This document shows, one piece after another, positions 17,389-23,687 of a DNA stretch of 64,000 nt; the stretch's first letter is position 1, and each line of letters begins with the position of its first letter. The DNA lies in the NCBI GenBank assembly GCA_022786965.1, contig JALFXH010000113.1:1-64000 (forward strand), in the 5' to 3' direction. The position numbers and the translations under genes were made by a program. The notes under the pieces were generated by a model. The model was not told the origin of the DNA, ran no database searches, and saw only the letters and a program-made list of their open reading frames with translations. This DNA is from Clostridiales bacterium (GTDB taxonomy: Bacteria > Bacillota > Clostridia > Oscillospirales > Oscillospiraceae).

Positions 17389-17415
17389 AACGCTCCGCAG
17401 CAATTGCAGAGCGTT
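17389..17415 (-). terminator. Minus-strand terminator, probable end of the toxin mRNA
   Basis: Arms AACGCTC / GAGCGTT (17389-17395 with 17409-17415) plus inner pairs GCA/TGC. On the minus strand the hairpin is followed by TTTTTT (complement of 17385-17390). It is placed to end the toxin transcript that begins near 17.70 kb. Confidence 0.7.
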
Positions 17416-17442
17416 GACAAAACGTTTATGTTGGGTTATACT
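17414..17442 (+). promoter_or_regulatory. Consensus promoter of the antisense RNA
   Basis: TTGACA at 17414-17419, 17-base spacer, TATACT at 17437-17442. This is a near-perfect sigma-A promoter with no coding frame behind it on this strand, which supports a non-coding transcript starting near 17449. Confidence 0.8.
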
Positions 17443-17448
17443 GAACGT

Positions 17449-17537
17449 AAGGAAGGTGCTACCGGTAGACGGTTCACCCCCTATGGTTAAAAGAAGTAAC
17501 CGTGAAGCTTGGGGGCTGGGCGGCTACTTCTTTTTAT
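17449..17537 (+). ncRNA. Predicted antisense antitoxin RNA of a type I toxin-antitoxin system
   Basis: From the promoter's expected start, about 90 bases lead to a terminator-like hairpin (AGAAGTAACCG near 17491 pairing with CGGCTACTTCT near 17520-17531) followed by TTTTTATC. The RNA runs opposite the 3' end and trailer of the 29-residue toxin gene. Its first ~30 bases (GGTGCTACCGGTAGACGGTT, then CACCCCCT) closely match the leader of the toxin mRNA itself, in inverted orientation. This layout is like txpA/RatA-type systems; base pairing and function are inferred. Confidence 0.65.
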
Positions 17538-17613
17538 CTTTATCCTGAATAATCAGGGAGATCAGTGCGATAAGGAAAATGCCGAACTGGAACAGTTCCT
17601 GCCATGTAACCAT
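17524..17613 (-). CDS. Small hydrophobic type I toxin (putative holin-like toxin)
   Basis: 29 residues, too short for routine gene calling. It begins MVTWQELFQFGIF, continues through one membrane-spanning stretch (LIALISLIIQ) and ends DKDKKK, the short hydrophobic-plus-lysine-tail pattern of holin-like toxins of the TxpA/Fst kind. The ATG at 17613 has GGGGGTGG upstream (complement of 17620-17626), and a CCCCC tract at 17639-17643 (complement) could pair with and hide that site. An antisense RNA overlaps its 3' end. It would insert in the cell membrane when not repressed (family knowledge). Confidence 0.75.
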   Translation of the reverse strand: MVTWQELFQFGIFLIALISLIIQDKDKKK

Positions 17614-17705
17614 ATCCACCACCCCCTCTCTCTCGATTGGGGGCAAGAAGCTTTACCCCCGATGAAAGGGGGAACCGCCTACCGTGGCGCGGTAGCACCA
17701 AGGAC

Positions 17706-17734
17706 AGTTTACTTCAAATAATCTGGAATGTCAA
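17706..17734 (-). promoter_or_regulatory. Consensus promoter of the toxin mRNA
   Basis: On the minus strand, TTGACA (17734-17729), 17-base spacer, TAAACT (17711-17706). The predicted transcript starts near 17.70 kb, carries an ~85-base structured leader and would reach the terminator at 17389, about 310 bases. Confidence 0.75.
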
Positions 17735-17754
17735 CAATATCCATCCTTTACGCT

Positions 17755-18747
17755 TCACTCACCACGCTCCCCACCCGCGGTTCCCTCCGCCAGCGCCACA
17801 ATGGCCTTTGCCAGCTGTTCGGCTGCCCGCCGGGCTTCCGGGTGGGTGTTGCCCGCCGCGCCTACTTCCACCAGCAGGGAGCCGGGGTGCAGATCCTGAT
17901 TGAACCGGGCTGCCCGGAGCTGCAGGGGCCGGGTGACGCCGGGGCACTGGCGCTCCAGCTGGGCGTGGACCTTTAACGCCAGGGAGAGATTCTCCTCGTA
18001 GGTATCGTAGTTGGTGCCCATCACCAGCATCAGCTGGGCGGATGGTTCTCCGTCCACCGTGGCCCGTGTGCGCATCTGATTGCTGCCTTCCCCCGCCGCG
18101 TCCCGGTGCAGGTCCAGAATCAGCTGAATGCTGCTGTTTTGGTTTACATAATCCTGTATAGCCTTTCGGGTGCGGGTGTAGGAGCCGTTGTAGGAGGGAT
18201 AGTCGTGAAGCTCCTGGTCGTGGATCACCGGGATGCCGTTTTTCTCCAAAATGTCCTTGACAATTTCCCCGATGGACACCATGTTGTAGTCCTGGTCCGC
18301 CGTACGCCAGGCGGCGGACTCGGTGTAAGGCTCGTCCACCCGGGTGTAGCTTTCCGTGGTGTGGGTGTGAACGATGAGTACCGTGGGTTTCTCCCCCCGG
18401 AGATTCCACTGCAGGGGCTGGGCCAGCAGGGCGGGAATGTCCGGATTTTCTGTAGAAGCGTAGTATAGCTCCAGCCCCTCCGCGTCGGAAAAGACCGGAA
18501 GGGTGGGTTCCGTTTCCGGAAGGGTCGCCGCCGGGGGAGATTCCATGAAATCCGGCGAAAATGCCGGTAAAGACGGCGAAAACCGGACATCCCGTCCGGT
18601 TTCCAGATAGATATAAAAAGCGGCAGCCTGAGGGCTGGTCAGCAGGTTCAGGAGCTTTTCCCCATAGCCCTCACTCCACAGCCGCAGCACAAGGGCGCAC
18701 AATATGGCGGTGATTCCCACCCGCCGGGCGCGGCTCCGTTGCTTCAA
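17755..18747 (-). CDS. spoIIP: Stage II sporulation protein P
   Basis: 330 residues. An N-terminal transmembrane segment (VGITAILCALVLRLW) anchors it, and the C-terminal half is the amidase/endopeptidase domain: VLIVHTHTTESYTR with the metal-binding His, DLHRDAAGEGSNQ, MLVMGTNYDTYEEN and SLLVEVGAAGNTHPEA. SpoIIP acts with SpoIID and SpoIIM to thin septal peptidoglycan for engulfment. The gene shows the organism is, or recently was, a spore former. It stands alone between the toxin element and a family M repeat. Confidence 0.92.
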   Translation of the reverse strand: MKQRSRARRVGITAILCALVLRLWSEGYGEKLLNLLTSPQAAAFYIYLETGRDVRFSPSLPAFSPDFMESPPAATLPETEPTLPVFSDAEGLELYYASTENPDIPALLAQPLQWNLRGEKPTVLIVHTHTTESYTRVDEPYTESAAWRTADQDYNMVSIGEIVKDILEKNGIPVIHDQELHDYPSYNGSYTRTRKAIQDYVNQNSSIQLILDLHRDAAGEGSNQMRTRATVDGEPSAQLMLVMGTNYDTYEENLSLALKVHAQLERQCPGVTRPLQLRAARFNQDLHPGSLLVEVGAAGNTHPEARRAAEQLAKAIVALAEGTAGGERGE

Positions 18748-18781
18748 TCCCTTAGCCCCCTTTCGGTTTGATGAAGCAATA

Positions 18782-18982
18782 CCTTCCCCCGGGGGGAAGG
18801 TGGCCCGGCGTTAGCCGGGTCGGATGAGGAATGGCGAAATCTGATTACTGGCGATGCAGTCACCAAAAACGAACAGTCTTTGCACTTGTACATGATTAAC
18901 GTAGTGCACACAATATCGAAGCATATCGTCGTTCCTCATCAGTCAGACCTTACGGTCTGCCAGCTTCCCCCCGGGGGAAGCC
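18782..18982. repeat. Family M palindromic element, copy 2
   Basis: About 200 bp with end hairpins CCTTCCCCC..GGGGGAAGG (18782-18800) and GCTTCCCCCC..GGGGGAAGC (18963-18981), plus inner arms GGATGAGGAA and TTCCTCAT. It fills the gap between spoIIP and tadA and overlaps the last codons of tadA. Confidence 0.75.
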
Positions 18983-19480
18983 ATTGGTGCTTTCGCCGTC
19001 CACTGATTTCGGTTTCCATTTTGGCCTGTTGCGCAGTTCTGTCCGCAGTTTCTGGAAAAAATCCGTCAACAGAAGCCCGCATTCATCCTCCAGCACCCCG
19101 GCTTCCACCGCGGGGTGGTGGTTGAACTTCATGTCGAACAGGCTGCACACCGAGCGCACCGCGCCGCATTTTGCGTCCGATGCGCCGTAGACCACCCGGG
19201 GAATCCGGGCGTTGACAATGGCCCCGGCGCACATGGGACATGGCTCCAGGGTGACGTACAGGGTGCACTCCCACAGCCGCCAGCCCCCCAGATTGGTGCA
19301 GGCATCGTTGATGGCCTCGATCTCTGCGTGGGCCAGGGCGTTTTTCGCCCCCTCCCGGCGGTTGCGGCCACGGCCGACAATGGTTTCGCCCCGGACGATG
19401 ACGCAGCCCACAGGCACTTCCCCCTCGTCAAAGGCTTCCTTCGCAAGCTTCAACGCTTCCCTCATAAACAGCTCGTCCAT
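18950..19480 (-). CDS. tadA: tRNA-specific adenosine deaminase
   Basis: 176 residues from the ATG at 19480 (GGAGG about ten bases upstream). TadA makes inosine at the wobble base of tRNA-Arg. The zinc and proton-shuttle site is intact: HAEIEAI (residues ~53-59) and PCPMCAGAIVNARI. The final ~10 residues (GFPRGEAGRP) are encoded by the family M repeat, so the natural C-terminus has been replaced or extended. The catalytic core is unaffected. Confidence 0.93.
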   Translation of the reverse strand: MDELFMREALKLAKEAFDEGEVPVGCVIVRGETIVGRGRNRREGAKNALAHAEIEAINDACTNLGGWRLWECTLYVTLEPCPMCAGAIVNARIPRVVYGASDAKCGAVRSVCSLFDMKFNHHPAVEAGVLEDECGLLLTDFFQKLRTELRNRPKWKPKSVDGESTNGFPRGEAGRP

Positions 19481-19580
19481 ACGCGGCGCCTCCTTTTCCC
19501 TAATCATACCGATGATTGGGGGAGACGTCAAGGATATGATAGCGCGCCCAGCCTGAAAAGATTGTCGGACGCCGTCCGCG

Positions 19581-19609
19581 GGACAAACAAAGCCATCCTT
19601 TGCTATAAT
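19581..19609 (+). promoter_or_regulatory. Promoter of the small sigma-like operon
   Basis: GGACAA at 19581-19586, 17-base spacer, TATAAT at 19604-19609, about 30 bases before the first small gene. The -10 is perfect and the -35 weak. Confidence 0.5.
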
Positions 19610-19640
19610 CGGGGCAAATCCAGTGAAGGAGGAATCGCAA

Positions 19641-19766
19641 ATGGAAGGAACTTTGTTTTTCGACCCCCAGGCGGCGATACCCGCCTGCTTCTGCCCCCGG
19701 TGCGGCGGCGAGTGCTACGCCCCCAGCCTTACCTGCATCCGCTGCGAAAGGAGGGAGGCGGCATGA
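19641..19766 (+). CDS. 41-residue zinc-ribbon protein
   Basis: Begins MEGTLFFDPQ and holds two CxxC knuckles (FCPRCGGECY and TCIRCER), a compact zinc ribbon. AAGGAGGAATCGCAA precedes the ATG. The stop overlaps the next start (ATGA), so it belongs to a three-gene operon with a helical protein and a sigma-like protein. The role is unknown; it could be a nucleic-acid-binding accessory. Confidence 0.6.
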   Translation: MEGTLFFDPQAAIPACFCPRCGGECYAPSLTCIRCERREAA

Positions 19767-19996
19767 CCATGGAGGAACTCAGCGAAACTTACCGGGAAGC
19801 GGCCAAGCCCCTCCGGGCACGGCTTCAGCAGCTGCGCATGGAGCTGGTGACGGAAACCGACCCCCTGAACGCCTACAGTCTGAAGACCCGCATCGCCCAG
19901 ATGACACCCATCCTCACCCAGCTCAACGAGCTGGCGGAGCTGACGGAGCACTACTACGAAAGGGGGTACTGGCGCAATGAGAAATATACCCAATGA
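19763..19996 (+). CDS. 77-residue helical protein of the sigma-like operon
   Basis: Charged, probably all-helical (EELSETYREAAKPLRARLQQ; LTQLNELAELTEHYYERGYW). It overlaps the zinc-ribbon gene by four bases and the sigma-like gene by 20. No family recognised. A role as partner of the downstream HTH protein is suggested only by coupling. Confidence 0.55.
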   Translation: MTMEELSETYREAAKPLRARLQQLRMELVTETDPLNAYSLKTRIAQMTPILTQLNELAELTEHYYERGYWRNEKYTQ

Positions 19997-20270
19997 ATTC
20001 GAGGGAAAAATGGACCTGGTCCAGAAGATTATGGATCGGGAGCTGACGCCCCTGCAGCGGGACACGGTGATCAAATACTACATGGAGGACATGACCCTGG
20101 CCCAGATCGCCCAGGAGCGTTATGTAAACGTAACCACCGTCTGGCGCTCGCTGCTGGGGGCCATGCGCAGGATTCGGCGCTTCGCGCTGCTGGATGGAGA
20201 TGAATGTGAAGAAATCATTAATTCTGTCCGGAAAAACCGGGGCAAGGGTTGCAATCGTCCTGTAAAATGA
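19977..20270 (+). CDS. Sigma-70 region-4-like HTH protein
   Basis: 97 residues. The centre (LTPLQRDTVIKYYMEDMTLAQ, then IAQERYVNVTTVWRSLLGAM, residues ~23-65) matches the helix-turn-helix of sigma factor region 4, without region 2. Similar stand-alone proteins occur in mobile elements and phages of Clostridia. Here no integrase or structural gene is nearby. It ends five bases before the next gene's first possible start. Confidence 0.65.
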   Translation: MRNIPNEFEGKMDLVQKIMDRELTPLQRDTVIKYYMEDMTLAQIAQERYVNVTTVWRSLLGAMRRIRRFALLDGDECEEIINSVRKNRGKGCNRPVK

Positions 20271-20276
20271 TATAAT
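20249..20276 (+). promoter_or_regulatory. Promoter for the lipid kinase gene
   Basis: TTGCAA at 20249-20254, 16-base spacer, TATAAT at 20271-20276. The -10 overlaps the ATG at 20275, which argues against that codon being the lipid kinase start. Confidence 0.6.
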
Positions 20277-20292
20277 GGCCAGCGAAAGGATG

Positions 20293-21204
20293 ATGGAACA
20301 ATCCATGAAAAAGATGCTGTTCATTATGAACCCCTTTGCCGGGCAGAAACGGGCCAACCGTGTGCTGCCCGACATTCTGCTCCAATTCAGCGAGGCAGGG
20401 TATGAGATAAATACGGTGATGACCACCGGCACCGGCGCTGCCACCCGGGCGGCGGAACAATACGCGCATGATGTGGAGCTGGTGGTCTGCTGCGGCGGCG
20501 ATGGTACGCTCAACGAGACCATTACCGGCCTGCTCCGGGCAGGAGCCGATACCCCGCTGGGCTACATCCCCACCGGCACCACCAACGATTTTGCCGCCGG
20601 CATGGGCCTGTCCCACAATCCGGTACAGGCAGCCAAGGATATTCTGGAGGGCAAGCCCTACGACTATGACGCGGGCCGGTTCGGCGCCCGGAATTTTGCC
20701 TATGTTGCCTCCTTCGGTGCCTTCACCCGGTCCAGCTACATCGTGCCCCAGAACATCAAAAACGCCCTGGGTCACACAGCCTATGTGCTGGGGGGCATTT
20801 CCGAGCTGTCCCAGATCCGCAACGAGCACATCCGCATGGACATTGACGGTGAAATCGTGGAGGATGATTTCCTCTTCGGCGCCATCTGCAATTCCACCTC
20901 CATCGGCGGCATTCTCACCCTGGACCCCGAACAGGTGGACATGGGCGACGGCCTGTTCGAGGTCATGCTGGTGCGGATGCCCAGAAGCCTGGTCGAGGTG
21001 TCCGAGTGCCTCCGGGCGGTGCAGTCCCAGGATTACAACTGCGAAATGATCACCTTCCGCTCCGCCCACCACATCCGGGTGGAGGCAGACCCGGAGATGC
21101 CCTGGACCCTGGACGGCGAAAAAGAGGATGGCCACGCGGTGGTGGAGGTGGAGAACCTGCACCACGCCATCCACCTGATTCAGAGAAAGGAAACCGATGC
21201 TTAA
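20293..21204 (+). CDS. Diacylglycerol/lipid kinase (DAGK catalytic family)
   Basis: 303 residues from the ATG at 20293, chosen because AAAGGA precedes it and the earlier ATG lies in a -10 box; ATG 20305 is also possible. Motifs: FIMNPFAGQKRANRVLP, the nucleotide loop VVCCGGDGTLNETITGL and IPTGTTNDFAAGMGL. The family phosphorylates diacylglycerol or related lipids at the membrane for phospholipid recycling. The gene overlaps NUDIX by eight bases. Confidence 0.88.
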   Translation: MEQSMKKMLFIMNPFAGQKRANRVLPDILLQFSEAGYEINTVMTTGTGAATRAAEQYAHDVELVVCCGGDGTLNETITGLLRAGADTPLGYIPTGTTNDFAAGMGLSHNPVQAAKDILEGKPYDYDAGRFGARNFAYVASFGAFTRSSYIVPQNIKNALGHTAYVLGGISELSQIRNEHIRMDIDGEIVEDDFLFGAICNSTSIGGILTLDPEQVDMGDGLFEVMLVRMPRSLVEVSECLRAVQSQDYNCEMITFRSAHHIRVEADPEMPWTLDGEKEDGHAVVEVENLHHAIHLIQRKETDA

Positions 21205-21664
21205 TACCACGCTGTGTTATGTAACCCGGGGCAATGAGGTACTGATGCTCCACCGGGTAAAAAAGAAGAACGACCTGAACCATGACAAGTGGATCGGCAT
21301 CGGTGGCAAGTTCGAAGGCGAGGAAACCCCCGATGAGTGCCTTCTGCGGGAAGCCAAAGAGGAGACGGGCCTGACTTTGACCCGCTGGCGCTGCCGTGGG
21401 GTAGTGACATTCTTAAGCGATACCTACGAGGGAGAGTTCATGTACCTGTTCACCGCCGACGGCTTTGAAGGGGAGCTGGCGGACTGCCCTGAGGGGGATT
21501 TGCAGTGGGTCAGCCGGGAATTCGTGAGCCAGCTGCCCACCTGGGAGGGGGACAAAATCTTCCTCGACCTTCTGTGGCAGGACGCCCCCTTCTTCCTGCT
21601 GAAGCTGCGCTATGAGGGGGACAGGCTGGTGGAAGCCGTGCTGAACGGAAAGAGAATCCGATAA
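21197..21664 (+). CDS. NUDIX hydrolase (MutT-like)
   Basis: 155 residues. The Nudix box is complete (GGKFEGEETPDECLLREAKE, followed by ETGL; residues ~36-60). The beginning LCYVTRGNEVLMLHRVKKKN and the overall length fit 8-oxo-dGTP diphosphatase-type members, but substrate is not certain. It overlaps the lipid kinase by eight bases and is the last gene of that transcript. Confidence 0.88.
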   Translation: MLNTTLCYVTRGNEVLMLHRVKKKNDLNHDKWIGIGGKFEGEETPDECLLREAKEETGLTLTRWRCRGVVTFLSDTYEGEFMYLFTADGFEGELADCPEGDLQWVSREFVSQLPTWEGDKIFLDLLWQDAPFFLLKLRYEGDRLVEAVLNGKRIR

Positions 21665-21765
21665 GGTTCACAATGACACACATGGAACGATACCGAGCAG
21701 TGGTGCTCCGCGCAGCGAATCAAAATCTAAATGATTGCCAGTGGCAATCATACCATAATTTTTAT

Positions 21766-21824
21766 CCAATGGTGTAACGATAACAGATCATCCCCGTAAC
21801 GCATCGGCCAGCCGCCCTGCGGCC
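21766..21824 (+). repeat. Family T repeat
   Basis: CCAATGGTGTAACGATAACA starts it, then GTAACGCATCGGCC and the small hairpin CCGCCCTGCGG. It fills most of the space before the C39-like peptidase gene. Confidence 0.65.
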
Positions 21825-21893
21825 AAATCTTAAACAAATCGAAAAGACTTTTCCCTCCTTTTGTGCTATAATGGCGCAAAAGGAGGGATTTTG

Positions 21894-22676
21894 TTGAAGA
21901 CGAAACGGAGACTCATTGCCGCTTTGATCATAGTGCTGGCTCTGGTGCTGGCGGCGATATTGGGGGCAAAGCCCCTGTATTACCTCTACCGGGACGTGTC
22001 CTACTACTTTGGTGAGCGCACCGAGGCGGAGCAGACTGTCAAGGCCTTTGCCGAGGAGCACCGCATTTCCTACGGCCGCTACCCGGAGGATTTGATCGAA
22101 TTGCTGGAAGTCAACCCGGAAACGGAAGAATTTGTCCTGAATTACCCCTTCCGGCAGGAAATGAAAATTGACCTCACCGGCTACAGCCGGGACACCGTGC
22201 CCCTGTTTCTGCAATGGGACCCCATGTGGGGCTATGAACCCTACGGCTCCGGCTGCATCGGTCAGACCGGCTGCGGCCCCACCTGCCTTGCCATGGCGGG
22301 GTATTACCTCACCGGGGACGATACCTTCAATCCAAAATCCATAGCGGATTTCGCCGCGGAAAATGGGTATTACGCTTCGGGCTACGGCTCCAGCTGGACC
22401 CTTATCAGCGAGGGTGCGGAGAAGCTGGGCCTGACGGCAAGGGAACTGCCGCTGGTCAAAAGCAAAATGGTGGACGCGGTGGAAAGTGGGCATCCGGTGA
22501 TTCTGGCCCTGGGCAAGGGGGACTTTACCTCCTCCGGGCACTACATTGTCCTCACCGGCTGGGAGGACGGCGCTTTCCGGGTGAACGATCCCAACAGTCG
22601 GGTGCGTTCCGGGAAACTGTGGACCTACGAGGAATTGGAGTCCCAGATTCGCAATATCTGGGAAATATCCAATTAA
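21894..22676 (+). CDS. C39-like (papain-fold) cysteine peptidase, membrane anchored
   Basis: 260 residues if translation begins at the TTG at 21894, six bases after AGGAGGG; TTG 21891 is an alternative. An N-terminal transmembrane segment (LIAALIIVLALVLAAILGA) places the rest outside. The peptidase_C39_2 pattern is seen: QWDPMWGYEPYG, catalytic Cys in GQTGCGPTCLAMAGYYL, His in SSGHYIVLTGWEDG and the VNDPNSR loop. Such proteins cleave peptides at the surface; the target is unknown. A TATAAT at 21867-21872 could serve as -10. Confidence 0.82.
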   Translation: MKTKRRLIAALIIVLALVLAAILGAKPLYYLYRDVSYYFGERTEAEQTVKAFAEEHRISYGRYPEDLIELLEVNPETEEFVLNYPFRQEMKIDLTGYSRDTVPLFLQWDPMWGYEPYGSGCIGQTGCGPTCLAMAGYYLTGDDTFNPKSIADFAAENGYYASGYGSSWTLISEGAEKLGLTARELPLVKSKMVDAVESGHPVILALGKGDFTSSGHYIVLTGWEDGAFRVNDPNSRVRSGKLWTYEELESQIRNIWEISN

Positions 22677-22679
22677 CGC

Positions 22680-22715
22680 ATTCGTAGGGCGGAGTCATGA
22701 CTCCGCCCTACGAAT
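22680..22715. repeat. Family R palindrome, perfect 36-bp copy
   Basis: ATTCGTAGGGCGGAGTCA joined directly to its reverse complement, a perfect palindrome. It lies four bases after the C39-like peptidase stop and could act as a terminator, but it has no T-run and belongs to the GTAGGG family. Confidence 0.75.
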
Positions 22716-22799
22716 ATGGCAGAACACGGATTTGCGCCCAATGCTTTACAACCCTCAAAAAATCTGCTATCCTATACCAATACGAAAGGCGGTGGCGCG

Positions 22800-23306
22800 A
22801 TGAAAACCAGAAAAATGACCCTTTTGGCGCTGCTGACTGCCATTGCCCTGACCATCTTTATGGTGGAGGCCCAGATTCCCGCCATCGTACCCGTTCCCGG
22901 CATCAAGCTGGGCCTTGCGAATATTGTCACGGTGTTCACCGTCTTCGCCCTGGGTCCGAAGGAGGCTGTGTTGGTGCTTGCCGCCCGGATTTTTCTGGGG
23001 GCGGTGTTTGCCGGGAATTTCAGCACGATTTTTTATTCCGCCGCCGGCGGCGCTTTGGCGATTGCCGTGACCATCGGCCTGCGGAAATGCCTTACGAAAA
23101 AGCAGCTCTGGGTGGCCGGGGCGCTGGGAGCCGTGGCCCACTCCATCGGGCAGATGGCCATGGCGGTGCTCCTTACCTCCACGCCGGGGCTTCTTGCCTA
23201 CCTGCCGGTGATGATCGCGGTGAGCATCGTGACGGGAACCTTTACCGGGCTTTGCGCCCAATTTCTTGTGAACCGGGGGAACCTATGGAAAACTATTTCC
23301 AAATGA
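22800..23306 (+). CDS. Gx-family transporter (heptaprenyl diphosphate synthase component I family)
   Basis: 168 residues from the ATG at 22800 (AAAGGCGGTGGCG upstream). Five or six hydrophobic helices; MVEAQIPAIVPVPGIKLGLA, NIVTVFTVFALGPKEAVLV and ARIFLGAVFAGN are the conserved family blocks (PF07456). The family includes ECF-like substrate-binding membrane proteins; the substrate is unknown. It overlaps mrnC by 22 bases. Confidence 0.85.
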   Translation: MKTRKMTLLALLTAIALTIFMVEAQIPAIVPVPGIKLGLANIVTVFTVFALGPKEAVLVLAARIFLGAVFAGNFSTIFYSAAGGALAIAVTIGLRKCLTKKQLWVAGALGAVAHSIGQMAMAVLLTSTPGLLAYLPVMIAVSIVTGTFTGLCAQFLVNRGNLWKTISK

Positions 23307-23686
23307 ATTTATCGAAACAGCAAATTGACGCCATCTCCAATCTGGGACTTGCCCACATGGGGGACTGCGTCTTTGAAATTCTCTGCCGGGGCTATCTCTG
23401 CGCCAAAGGCGAGACCACCGTGGACCGGCTCCACCGGGACACCATCAACCTGGTCAAAGCCACCGCCCAGGCGAAATTCGTGGATAAGCTCCTGCCCCTT
23501 CTGACGGAAGAAGAGCTTGCCTACTACCGCCGGGGCAAAAACGCCCACGTCCACGCGGTGCCCAAATCCGCCACCCCCGCCGAGTACGCTAAGGCCACGG
23601 GGCTGGAAGCCCTGTTTGGGGCACTGTATCTTGCCGGGCGGACGGAGCGAATCAACGAACTTTTCAAGGCTGTCATGGAGTGTTAA
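23285..23686 (+). CDS. mrnC: Mini-RNase III
   Basis: 133 residues. An RNase III catalytic domain without the double-strand-binding domain: LGLAHMGDCVFEILCRGYL, the TTVDRLHRDTINLVKA segment, RRGKNAHVHAVPKSATPAEY and the second acidic site TGLEALFGALYLAGR. MrnC matures 23S rRNA ends in Firmicutes. The gene starts inside the transporter frame and ends one base before rqcH. Confidence 0.9.
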   Translation: MENYFQMNLSKQQIDAISNLGLAHMGDCVFEILCRGYLCAKGETTVDRLHRDTINLVKATAQAKFVDKLLPLLTEEELAYYRRGKNAHVHAVPKSATPAEYAKATGLEALFGALYLAGRTERINELFKAVMEC

Positions 23687-23687
23687 T

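Noticed and set aside
19641..20270. Prophage
   Set aside because: Only three small genes; no integrase, capsid, terminase or lysis genes nearby.
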